Part shown: positions 10,879-18,038 of the stretch, in pieces | How positions within the stretch are numbered: position 1 is the first letter of the stretch | How the letters are laid out: each line of letters begins with the position of its first letter | NCBI RefSeq assembly: GCF_900107845.1 | Contig: NZ_FNRM01000009.1 | Coordinates: forward strand, 62,001 to 126,000 | Length of the DNA stretch: 64,000 bases | From: Alkalimonas amylolytica | GTDB taxonomy: Bacteria; Pseudomonadota; Gammaproteobacteria; Enterobacterales; Alteromonadaceae | Reading direction: 5' to 3' | Notes under the pieces: generated by a model | Seen by the model: the letters and a program-made list of their open reading frames with translations, nothing else | What the model was told of the DNA's origin: nothing | Database searches by the model: none | Program-made: the position numbers and the translations under genes

Positions 10879-11205
10879 TTAAAAAGGCATCTTAAAACCA
10901 GGAGGCAATTGCATGCCACCAGCTACCTGCGCCATCATTTCACGGTTGGTATCTTCCACTCTACGTACCGCATCGTTGATAGCTGCCGCCACCAAATCTT
11001 CCAGCATTTCTTTGTCGTCTTCCATCAAACTGTCATCCAGATGCACACGCTTGACCTGATGTGAGCCTGTCATGGTGACTTTCACCATGCCAGCACCGGA
11101 TTCGCCAGTGACTTCCATATTGGCAATTTCCTGCTGCACTTTCTGCATTTTTTCCTGCATGGCTTGCGCCTGCTTCATCATGTTACCCATACCACCTTTA
11201 AACAT
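10879..11205 (-). CDS. ybaB: YbaB/EbfC family nucleoid-associated protein
   Basis: This 108-residue protein is a YbaB/EbfC family DNA-binding protein. The family forms tweezer-shaped dimers that bind DNA and affects nucleoid organisation. The sequence has the Met/Gln-rich N-terminal helix ([19 protein letters not shown]), the central [14 protein letters not shown] strands and a Pro/Gly-rich C-terminus. An AGGAGAT ribosome site precedes the ATG. It lies between dnaX and recR, the near-universal arrangement for this family. Confidence 0.97.
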   Translation of the reverse strand: MFKGGMGNMMKQAQAMQEKMQKVQQEIANMEVTGESGAGMVKVTMTGSHQVKRVHLDDSLMEDDKEMLEDLVAAAINDAVRRVEDTNREMMAQVAGGMQLPPGFKMPF

Positions 11206-11231
11206 GGCTTATCTCCTTAATCATGGCTGTT

Positions 11232-11250
11232 CGCCCATTGGCAATGGGCG
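11232..11250. repeat. Inverted repeat between dnaX and ybaB
   Basis: CGCCCATT and its complement AATGGGCG flank a three-base loop in the 65-base gap between dnaX and ybaB. No U-tract follows on the minus strand, so it looks more like an RNA processing or stability hairpin than a terminator. Confidence 0.5.
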
Positions 11251-11270
11251 CCAGCATACACAAAATGAAT

Positions 11271-13337
11271 TTAATTAACCACCAGACTGTCGTCGATAAA
11301 CTCAGCCGTTAGATTTTGTCGTATCGTTAAAAGGACAGGATCTTCGGCCATAATGCGTTGCACATAGCTCCGCCGTGCCTGGTCCAGCTGTTGCTGGATA
11401 TCGCGTGGGCAGCCTGTCACTTCGGGCTGATAGACGATTTGCACTTCGGTCGCAGCCGGAAATGCAGTCAATACCAATTGCTCAATGCGATGACGAAACT
11501 CATCCGTTTCCAGGTGCTGTTCTGAATGAGCGACGATTAGCTGAACGCAACTGCCCACGACACTAGGGACTGAGTGCAGCAGAAACAGTCGATACAAGCC
11601 AGTTGCATTCACCTGTTCGATCAGAGCAGCCCAATCATCAATCTCATGTGCCGCTCGATAATGAAAACCGGCAGCATCCAGCGGCTGACCTAGCAATTGC
11701 TGCGCCCTTGGGCGCTCAGACTTTTTTGCTGCGCTTTCCTTTGTTACCAGCTCAGATGCAGGCGGTGTCGAAGCAGCCATCTGCTGGTTTTGCGAAGCAG
11801 CTGCAGGCACAGAGAGCTTATCGGCCACATCTGGCTCAGTACGTGCTGCAGGCACAGCTGGACGCGCAGCTTTACTTTGAGCCACAGTGGCAGCAGCACT
11901 GTGGCCTGCCGCCAAAGGTTGCACCCCACGCCTGGCTATAATGCTGGCGGTAATTGGATCCATCTGCGGCGACTCAGGCTGAGTCTGCAACTCTGGGAGT
12001 TCTGGCTGCTCTGACTCCTTGGTCAGCTCAGGTTGTGCTTCGGGCATGGATTCTACCGCCGGCGCTGTTTCCAAAGTCTGCTGAAATTCCATTTCAGGCT
12101 GAGTTGCAGCTAAGGAGGGAGACACAGTGTGGGCAAGCGGACTGCTTGCTGCCTCGGCTGCTGGTTGCGCCAATAGCGGTGGCTTTAACGCTTGTGCTCT
12201 TGGCCGTTTTTGCCCACTTGAACCCGATGGTGCAGAGGAAGACGCATCAGCAGACTGAGGTACAAACAACAAAGCCCGTAATAATGCCATTTCAAGGCCA
12301 CTGCGGATATCCGGCGCATAAGGCAGCTCACGTTTCCCGCTGATCAATAGCTGGTAGTATAGCTGCAACGATTCGGCCTCTTGACTGGCTGCCAGCTCAG
12401 CAACAAAAACAGCCTGCTCGCCTGCAAGCTCTGCAGCATCCGGTTGAAACTGACAAATAGCAGCAAAATGCAATAACGCCAGCATATCATCAATCAATTG
12501 ACTGGGCTGACTGGTTTGCAGCATCAGTGCATCCAACTGTTGCCGCATCTCCGCTACATCCTGTTGCAACACGGCTTGCAGCAAACGCTGTCCCCAGTGC
12601 TGTGGTAACAGACCCAACATGTCGCGCACCGCAGTGGCGGTAATGTGGCCATTGGTTTGGGCAATGGCCTGATCGGTTAAGCTAAGCGCATCACGCACAC
12701 TGCCACGGGCCGCTTTGGCCAGCAAGACCAGTGCTTCCTGCTCTGCAGCTACCTGCTCTTGCTGCAGTACCCTACTCAGTTGTTGTAGCAGCTCAGCTTC
12801 CGTTAAAGCCTTTAGACTAAATTGCAGACAGCGTGATAAGACGGTAACCGGAAGTTTTTGCGGATCGGTAGTCGCCAGCAAAAACTTTACATGCGGTGGT
12901 GGTTCTTCCAGCGTTTTGAGCAGTGCATTGAAGCTATGCCGGGACAGCATGTGCACTTCGTCTATCAAATACACTTTGAAACGACCACGCGTTGGCGCGT
13001 ATTGGACGTTATCCAGCAGATCGCGAGTATCTTCTACTTTAGTTCGGGAAGCAGCATCGATTTCCAACAAATCGACAAAGCGACCTGCTTCGATTTCAAG
13101 GCAACTACTGCACTGGCCGCAAGGCGTTGCTGTCACCCCCAGCTCGCAGTTGAGGCTTTTGGCAAAAATACGCGCTATGGTAGTTTTACCTACTCCTCGT
13201 GTACCGGTAAACAAATAGGCATGGTGCAAACGATCGGAGCTAAGCGCATTGCTTAAGGCTGACTTGACATGCTGCTGTCCCAACAGTTGACTGAACTGCT
13301 GAGGCCGCCATTTTCGTGCCAGCACCTGGTAGCTCAT
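11271..13337 (-). CDS. dnaX: DNA polymerase III subunits tau and gamma
   Basis: DnaX is the clamp-loader ATPase of the replicative polymerase; full-length tau (688 residues here) also tethers the polymerase core and the DnaB helicase. The N-terminus has the Walker A motif GTRGVGKTT near residue 45, a zinc module with four cysteines (C64, then C-x2-C-x2-C from about 73), and DEVHMLS in Walker B. Domain III is followed by a long, low-complexity linker rich in Pro, Gln, Ala and Glu (about 370-530). The C-terminal tau-specific domain follows. A programmed -1 frameshift site at codons 538-539 would give gamma of 540 residues (separate entry). It is first in dnaX-ybaB-recR, after apt. Confidence 0.98.
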   Translation of the reverse strand: MSYQVLARKWRPQQFSQLLGQQHVKSALSNALSSDRLHHAYLFTGTRGVGKTTIARIFAKSLNCELGVTATPCGQCSSCLEIEAGRFVDLLEIDAASRTKVEDTRDLLDNVQYAPTRGRFKVYLIDEVHMLSRHSFNALLKTLEEPPPHVKFLLATTDPQKLPVTVLSRCLQFSLKALTEAELLQQLSRVLQQEQVAAEQEALVLLAKAARGSVRDALSLTDQAIAQTNGHITATAVRDMLGLLPQHWGQRLLQAVLQQDVAEMRQQLDALMLQTSQPSQLIDDMLALLHFAAICQFQPDAAELAGEQAVFVAELAASQEAESLQLYYQLLISGKRELPYAPDIRSGLEMALLRALLFVPQSADASSSAPSGSSGQKRPRAQALKPPLLAQPAAEAASSPLAHTVSPSLAATQPEMEFQQTLETAPAVESMPEAQPELTKESEQPELPELQTQPESPQMDPITASIIARRGVQPLAAGHSAAATVAQSKAARPAVPAARTEPDVADKLSVPAAASQNQQMAASTPPASELVTKESAAKKSERPRAQQLLGQPLDAAGFHYRAAHEIDDWAALIEQVNATGLYRLFLLHSVPSVVGSCVQLIVAHSEQHLETDEFRHRIEQLVLTAFPAATEVQIVYQPEVTGCPRDIQQQLDQARRSYVQRIMAEDPVLLTIRQNLTAEFIDDSLVVN
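11702..11740 (-). promoter_or_regulatory. Programmed -1 ribosomal frameshift cassette in dnaX
   Basis: All three parts of the E. coli type signal are visible on the minus strand. A Shine-Dalgarno-like AGGA (11740-11737) ends nine bases before the slippery heptamer A-AAA-AAG (11727-11721). A perfect GCGCCC/GGGCGC hairpin (11715-11702) starts five bases after it. In the zero frame the heptamer reads as GCA AAA AAG. After a -1 slip the next codons are GTC and then TGA (11718-11716), so the product ends after residue 540. This is the classical way of making gamma from dnaX. Occurrence of the shift in this organism is inference, but the arrangement is complete. Confidence 0.9.
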
Positions 13338-13423
13338 GCATACTCCTCGTTCATGGTCATCTTTGGCTTACGGAACCTAAGCTGCCTTCGTAAAAATACG
13401 GCCAGCTATGCAACCCAACGGGG

Positions 13424-13972
13424 TTAATGACCATCATAATCAACTAAAGACAGCACTTCGAGGCCTAATTTTTCGAGCCGCTGTATACCGCCAAGCTCAG
13501 GCAAAGCAATCACAAAAGCCGCATGCGTCACCTCACCACCGAGACGACGAATAAGCTGTGTTGTTGCTTCAATGGTACCGCCGGTTGCCAGTAAATCATC
13601 AACCATCAGGACTTTGTCGCCCTGATGAATGGCATCCATATGAAGTTCCAGGATATCCTCGCCATATTCCAGCTGATAACTTTGCGATATGCGCTCGCGT
13701 GGTAACTTGCCTTTTTTACGAACCGGTACAAAAGCCACACCCAGAGCATAGGCCAAAGGGGCACCAAAAATGAAACCGCGTGACTCTGTACCAACTACCT
13801 TATTGATGCCATGGTCTGCATAATGCTGCTTCAGCGCATCGATAACCTTTGCAAAAGCAGGACCATCCTGCATCAGGCTGGTGACATCACGAAAGAGAAT
13901 GCCTGGCTTGGGGTAATCAGGGACTGTCTTAATGACTTGCTTTAGTTGCTCACTAAGGACGGGATTGGTCAT
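13424..13972 (-). CDS. apt: Adenine phosphoribosyltransferase
   Basis: Apt makes AMP from adenine and PRPP in purine salvage. The 182-residue protein (E. coli 183) has the PRPP-binding motif [13 protein letters not shown] near residue 120. It also has the family segments [14 protein letters not shown] and [14 protein letters not shown]. The gene lies 86 bases upstream of dnaX in the same direction. A 39-codon reading frame with a good ribosome site lies just upstream and may share its transcript. Confidence 0.98.
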   Translation of the reverse strand: MTNPVLSEQLKQVIKTVPDYPKPGILFRDVTSLMQDGPAFAKVIDALKQHYADHGINKVVGTESRGFIFGAPLAYALGVAFVPVRKKGKLPRERISQSYQLEYGEDILELHMDAIHQGDKVLMVDDLLATGGTIEATTQLIRRLGGEVTHAAFVIALPELGGIQRLEKLGLEVLSLVDYDGH

Positions 13973-14019
13973 GAGTAAATGGTATCCTGTATCAGTTTAG
14001 CTTTATCAAGAAACTGGCG

Positions 14020-14139
14020 TTAGCCAAAAATTTGTAGCCAGCGCACAATAGGGCCCTGCAGCAGCAAGACCACAAATACCACCAGAAAAGCCAAAAACTG
14101 TTTCAAATTAAAACTCTCTTTAAAATTCTCGTCAGCCAC
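14020..14139 (-). CDS. Small single-pass membrane peptide, 39 aa (unrecognised)
   Basis: A GTG start at 14139 opens a 39-codon frame ending in TAA at 14020. The GTG is preceded by GAGG with 7-base spacing, a good ribosome site. The peptide begins with a charged stretch (VADENFKESFNLKQ) and continues with a hydrophobic helix of about 14 residues (FLAFLVVFVVLLLQ). It ends with GPIVRWLQIFG. This is the layout of a small inner-membrane protein with a cytoplasmic N-terminus. It lies 47 bases upstream of apt in the same direction. I do not recognise a family. It could be a real small protein or a chance frame; the ribosome site and the amphipathic layout favour a real one. Confidence 0.55.
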   Translation of the reverse strand: MADENFKESFNLKQFLAFLVVFVVLLLQGPIVRWLQIFG

Positions 14140-14306
14140 TGGAATACCTCATCGAATGCGTTGGGACAGAACCCATTATTCTAGCGGAAGAGCTGCGCTT
14201 GCACTATCCCTTTTACAGCAAAGAAAAGGCTAATCGTCTGCTCGCAGGCTAAGAGCAGGCTTTTGTGCCCTCTAAGACCCCTCTCCTAACGGAAACGTGC
14301 ATGCGG

Positions 14307-14349
14307 TTTGATGTACATCACATCATGCCGCTATGGACTAAGCCATACT
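14307..14349 (+). promoter_or_regulatory. FNR/CRP-like operator and putative promoter of the DksA/TraR-like gene
   Basis: TTGATGTACATCAC (14308-14321) matches the FNR box TTGAT-N4-ATCAA at 9 of 10 defined bases. The overlapping TTTGA-N6-TCACA matches the CRP consensus at 9 of 10. A -10-like CATACT lies at 14344-14349. A start near 14356 would place the box at about -41.5, the class II activator position. The ATG follows at 14379. Sequence alone cannot decide between FNR and CRP. Confidence 0.55.
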
Positions 14350-14378
14350 GCAGCATATGACCATAGCTAGGGTGTTGT

Positions 14379-14726
14379 ATGTCCATCCGCCTGAATCAAT
14401 TACGCACTCGATTGCTGGAAGAACAGCAACAGTTGCAGCAGCACATTGCACATGTCCTGGCTGGCCAGCCTAGCCTGGACTATCAACAATTGCACCTGAA
14501 GTTACAGCAATTGCCATTACCTCGCTGGCCGGAGCTGCTGCTGCATTGGCACACACCAGAGTTACGCGGCCCAAGCAAGCGGCTGGAAGCCGTGCAAGCA
14601 GCATTAAGCCAGATGGAGATTGGGCTTTACGGTATTTGCTGTGACTGTGAGAACAGAATAGAAGCAAAGCGGCTGGAGAGAGATCCAGCCGAACAACGAT
14701 GTGCACAATGTCGTTTCAGCGGTTAA
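14379..14726 (+). CDS. DksA/TraR family C4 zinc finger protein
   Basis: This 115-residue protein has the C-terminal zinc finger of the DksA/TraR family: C87/C88-x-C90 and C108-x2-C111 around ENRIEAKRLERDPAEQR, preceded by the family turn MEIGLYGICCDC. It is shorter than DksA (151 residues) and the N-terminal coiled coil is Leu/Gln-rich. It lacks a clear D-x2-D/A coiled-coil tip, so it is better called DksA/TraR-like than DksA. Such proteins bind the RNA polymerase secondary channel and change initiation, often with ppGpp. The gene stands alone between the divergent apt cluster and the convergent TPR gene, whose stop is 5 bases away. The FNR/CRP-like site upstream suggests control by oxygen or carbon status. 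Confidence 0.85.
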   Translation: MSIRLNQLRTRLLEEQQQLQQHIAHVLAGQPSLDYQQLHLKLQQLPLPRWPELLLHWHTPELRGPSKRLEAVQAALSQMEIGLYGICCDCENRIEAKRLERDPAEQRCAQCRFSG

Positions 14727-14731
14727 CCGCA

Positions 14732-16129
14732 TTAAGCCTTTGGTACCAGATCAAAAGCAATCGTCATGCGGGAATCACTGCCACTAAAAGGCACAGTGCC
14801 ATGCCAGAAGTACGAAGGAAACAACACCAGTTGACCAACTTCAGGCTTCACATAACGCTCTACAGCCAGTTTGGGTTGGGTAGCCAAGCCTGGCTCACCA
14901 AACTTCAACCAGCCATCGACACTGCCTTGCTTTACTGTTTTGGGCAACTCCAGATAACAGGCGGATGATATCCAGCCTTTGGAGTGCACATGATTGCTAT
15001 GAAAACCCTGCGACTTCAACAAGACCGACCAAATGCCATTAAATTGCCAATCTTGCTGGTTGCGTCTGGATAGTGGATGCTGCTTATCGGCACCAATATG
15101 CTGCAAATACTGCTCAATAGCTGGTGCTATTGCTTGAGGAAAGGCCTGGATTGCCGGGTCTTTAAAGCGCAATAAGCTGGGCTGCTGACTACCATGCCGG
15201 ACCGACTGACCAAACGGATGTGTCTGGAAATGATGATGTTGACGCACCGCTTGCTTTAACTCCGCAAGATAATCCGACATTGAAGACCAGCCCTGGGGCG
15301 TTTGCAATGCATAGGATTGAACCATGGATTTGTAATTGCATAAATCCTGATAGCGCTCATCTGCGGATAACCTGAGTGCTGTAGCCTGGACGGCCAATGC
15401 CAATTGGTCATCTGGCTGCTGCTGTACATAGCCATCAATCATCGGCAAGGCCTGAGCCGCCTGCTCATTTGCCATCAAGGCGTAACAATACGCCATTAAG
15501 GCCGGTGCGTACTGTGGAGCCATTGCATAGGCCCGTTTAGCGTGCACTAACGCCTGTTCATGGTCGCCATGATCCAAGGCAAGATGCGTAGCAGTACTTA
15601 ACAGCACTTCATCCTCCATGAACAATAAAGTATCCGCCAACACCTTATAGCCAACGGCAATATCTCCCGCACCTTCAAACACACGAGCCAGAGTAAGTCT
15701 GAGTACAGGGTTATCCGGGTGCTGTTTTATCGCTGCAATTAAAGTAGCGACAGTCTGCTGAATATTGGCAGATTGCATCCATAAAAGCTGGGCTAGCTCC
15801 AAATGCGCCTCTGCAAGCACAGGATCAATAGCCAGCGCCTGGCGGTAAGCTTGCTCAGCCTCAGCCAAATGATGCAACCCCTGCTCAGCTCGGGCCAACA
15901 CTAGCCAGGTTGCTGCATGTTTAGAACCAAGCTGCAAGGCCATGCGGGCATGATAGCGAGCATCATGCAGCAAATCCGCATCCGCGTATGCAGTCGCCAG
16001 GTTGTGCTCAGGAATAGGATCCTGGGGTGATAACAAACAGGCTTGCTTGTACAAAGCAATTGCTTCTTCATAGCGTTGTTGTTGCTTAAGTTGTTTCGCC
16101 TGTTGTGTTAACGCTGATAACTCGCTCAT
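14732..16129 (-). CDS. TPR protein with C-terminal 2OG-Fe(II) oxygenase domain
   Basis: The N-terminal half consists of tetratricopeptide repeats (for example YEEAIALYKQACLLSPQDP and HLAEAEQAYRQALAIDPVLA). The C-terminal 180 residues resemble the putative 2-oxoglutarate/Fe(II) oxygenase family found after TPRs. Candidate iron ligands are HVH at about 380-382 and H443, with R454 for 2-oxoglutarate. The frame opens at 16171, but the ATG at 16129 starts MSELSALTQQAKQL, where the repeats begin; neither start has a strong ribosome site. No signal peptide is seen, so it is cytoplasmic. Genes of this type often lie near SapC-family proteins and TonB receptors in Alteromonadales, as here. The substrate is unknown. 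Confidence 0.85.
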   Translation of the reverse strand: MSELSALTQQAKQLKQQQRYEEAIALYKQACLLSPQDPIPEHNLATAYADADLLHDARYHARMALQLGSKHAATWLVLARAEQGLHHLAEAEQAYRQALAIDPVLAEAHLELAQLLWMQSANIQQTVATLIAAIKQHPDNPVLRLTLARVFEGAGDIAVGYKVLADTLLFMEDEVLLSTATHLALDHGDHEQALVHAKRAYAMAPQYAPALMAYCYALMANEQAAQALPMIDGYVQQQPDDQLALAVQATALRLSADERYQDLCNYKSMVQSYALQTPQGWSSMSDYLAELKQAVRQHHHFQTHPFGQSVRHGSQQPSLLRFKDPAIQAFPQAIAPAIEQYLQHIGADKQHPLSRRNQQDWQFNGIWSVLLKSQGFHSNHVHSKGWISSACYLELPKTVKQGSVDGWLKFGEPGLATQPKLAVERYVKPEVGQLVLFPSYFWHGTVPFSGSDSRMTIAFDLVPKA

Positions 16130-16282
16130 GATGCCAATGGTCTTAATGGTGCGTGCCGTTATATGTACCACAACTGAGCTAAGTGACCAAGCAAAACGCC
16201 CACCCAGGCATCACTGTTGACAGTCTGCCGGATGGCAAGTAAGTTACCGACACAAGAATAGCTAACAAGGAATCAAGCCCAG

Positions 16283-16984
16283 ATGTTTAACAATCCAGTA
16301 CCGGTGAGCCCGGAGCAACACAGCGCAATCAAAATTCGTCAGCAGGGAACCATTGAGCATTTAATCGACCGGCAATTTGTCCCGGTTTTTTTTGGTGAGT
16401 TCAACAAGGTTTCAGCTCACTACCCGATCTTTTTTGTCTACGAAGAGCAAAGTAAGCAATACCGTCCCATCGCCGTTTTTGGCTTGCTGGAGAAACAAAA
16501 CCTGTTCCTGCAACAAGGTCGCTGGGATGCAGCCTATGTGCCGGCAACATTGCGCAGCTATCCATTTAGCATAGCCCGGGCTGAAAACACCGACGATCAG
16601 TGGATGGTCTGTATCCACCCTGAATCTGAATTGGTCAGTACCACTGAGGGACAAGCCATCTTTGATGAGAATAAGCAACCGACCGAGTTTTACCAGAACC
16701 TGACCAATTTCCTGCAGGACTTGCTGGCACACGAAATGGTCAGTGTGGAAATAACCACTCTGCTGCAACAACTGGACCTGTTTAAAGAAGAAGCGCTCAA
16801 GTTTACCGACAGCAGCGGCAAGCAAGGCGCTCTGAATGGCTTCCATGTGATTGATCAGGAAAAGCTGGCAGCATTAAGTGATAGCGACTTCTTAAAATTA
16901 CGTCAACACAATGCCCTGGATGCCATTTACCATCATTTAAGCTCTTTAGATCGGGTGAGCGATTTAGTGCGTCGCCTGGGCTAA
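16283..16984 (+). CDS. SapC family protein
   Basis: This 233-residue soluble protein matches the SapC family (named after a Campylobacter S-layer gene). Family features are the N-terminal PVPVSPEQHSAIKI, the central HYPIFFVYE and IAVFGL segments, and the PFSIARAEN region near residue 90. No signal peptide or transmembrane helix is visible. The biochemical role is unknown; S-layer involvement here would be speculation. In marine gammaproteobacteria and Caulobacter, SapC genes recur beside TonB receptors, tryptophan halogenases and cupin or oxygenase genes. The neighbours here (TPR-oxygenase divergent, TonB receptors within 2 kb) fit that pattern in part; no halogenase is present. Confidence 0.87.
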   Translation: MFNNPVPVSPEQHSAIKIRQQGTIEHLIDRQFVPVFFGEFNKVSAHYPIFFVYEEQSKQYRPIAVFGLLEKQNLFLQQGRWDAAYVPATLRSYPFSIARAENTDDQWMVCIHPESELVSTTEGQAIFDENKQPTEFYQNLTNFLQDLLAHEMVSVEITTLLQQLDLFKEEALKFTDSSGKQGALNGFHVIDQEKLAALSDSDFLKLRQHNALDAIYHHLSSLDRVSDLVRRLG

Positions 16985-17006
16985 GCCAAAGAGTTTGTCC
17001 TGTTTC

Positions 17007-17029
17007 AAAGCCCGCTAAGCGGGCTTTTT
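17007..17029. terminator. Hairpin terminator between SapC and methyltransferase genes
   Basis: AAAGCCCGC (17007-17015) pairs with GCGGGCTTT (17019-17027) around a TAA loop, and five T's run to 17029 on the plus strand. It lies 23 bases after the SapC stop and overlaps the last codons of the convergent methyltransferase gene. Confidence 0.8.
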
Positions 17030-17959
17030 GTTACCCTTAACAAACCACCCTAAGGTTTTACCTGCTAACTCAAATGGCTCAATATGGTACTGCAATTGCC
17101 AGGGGTGCCACTGTGCTCGGCACAGTGCATCCAACTGCTGGTAATCCATAGCAACCTGCTGCATGGCTTCACCGCGTTGTTGACTGTCCACTAACTCGGT
17201 TTGCATTCGCTCAAGCCAATCAAGTAGCTCCGATAATTGATAAGAGCGCACCTTAGCAGCCAACTCGGCACAATCCTGATAAAACTGTCGGATCTGCCTA
17301 CTGACCGGCCCGATTTGTTGTAACAGCCGCTGTGCGTGCTGCAAAGCCTGCATTAAAGCATTTCGGGCTGCTGCCATCTCGCTCTCCGTTGCTGCAGAAT
17401 CGTGTTGCGCCACACGAAACCAGTGGCTGACCTTAGTAAAGAATTGCTCATCCTGCATGAAACGAATCATGCGGTTATTGCGGGCACATTGCCGGAAGAT
17501 TTCACTGTCGCTGTGATGCACCAGCAACAATAGGACACCATCAACCGCAACCATACGGCCTGCTTCACGAAAGCCAGCTTCGCCCCCATATTCAATGCCA
17601 AACTGGCTGACCACCAATTGCTGGCTGTGATCGGCTAGCGTCACCGCCGCCAAATCGCATTGCAAAGGTTGTATACGCTCGAAACGCGCTTGCAACTGGT
17701 GCAATGCCTGAGCTGAGCTATCCACTGCATGCAACACGGGTTCAGGCCGATACAGCCCAAAAAACGACATGAGCTGCGCAGTCAGATCACCAGCACCGGC
17801 CGCCAGTTCAACGGCGGATGTCATGGCTTTTGGCGTATTTTGTAGCAGTTGTGCTTGCCAGAACTGACCAAGCTGCCTTTGCTCGTTATCACTTAAGGGC
17901 AAAGCCGCTGCACTGCCCTTGGCCCAGTACCTGTCCCAGCTTGATTTGCTGTCCGTCAT
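17015..17959 (-). CDS. Class I SAM-dependent methyltransferase
   Basis: This 314-residue protein has a class I methyltransferase fold. The SAM-binding glycine motif is ELAAGAGDLTAQ near residue 50. Further segments are VLHAVDSSAQAL (motif II region) and LVVSQFGIEYGGEAGF (motif IV). The C-terminal 130 residues are helical and probably cover the substrate. No close family name can be given and the substrate is unknown. It lies between the SapC gene and TonB receptor 1, in the same direction as the receptor but separated from it by a terminator at 17998-18020, so it is probably transcribed alone. Confidence 0.85.
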   Translation of the reverse strand: MTDSKSSWDRYWAKGSAAALPLSDNEQRQLGQFWQAQLLQNTPKAMTSAVELAAGAGDLTAQLMSFFGLYRPEPVLHAVDSSAQALHQLQARFERIQPLQCDLAAVTLADHSQQLVVSQFGIEYGGEAGFREAGRMVAVDGVLLLLVHHSDSEIFRQCARNNRMIRFMQDEQFFTKVSHWFRVAQHDSAATESEMAAARNALMQALQHAQRLLQQIGPVSRQIRQFYQDCAELAAKVRSYQLSELLDWLERMQTELVDSQQRGEAMQQVAMDYQQLDALCRAQWHPWQLQYHIEPFELAGKTLGWFVKGNKKPA

Positions 17960-17997
17960 ATCACTGCCTGTTTAAACTCGCTGTTAAGCAGAAATAA

Positions 17998-18020
17998 AAA
18001 GCCCTCACAAGGAGGGCTTT
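17998..18020 (-). terminator. Intrinsic terminator after TonB receptor 1
   Basis: AAAGCCCTC and GAGGGCTTT pair around a five-base loop. On the minus strand the stem runs into UUUUUAUUUC. It lies 18 bases beyond the receptor stop. Confidence 0.85.
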
Positions 18021-18038
18021 ACATCGCTATACCGACTA

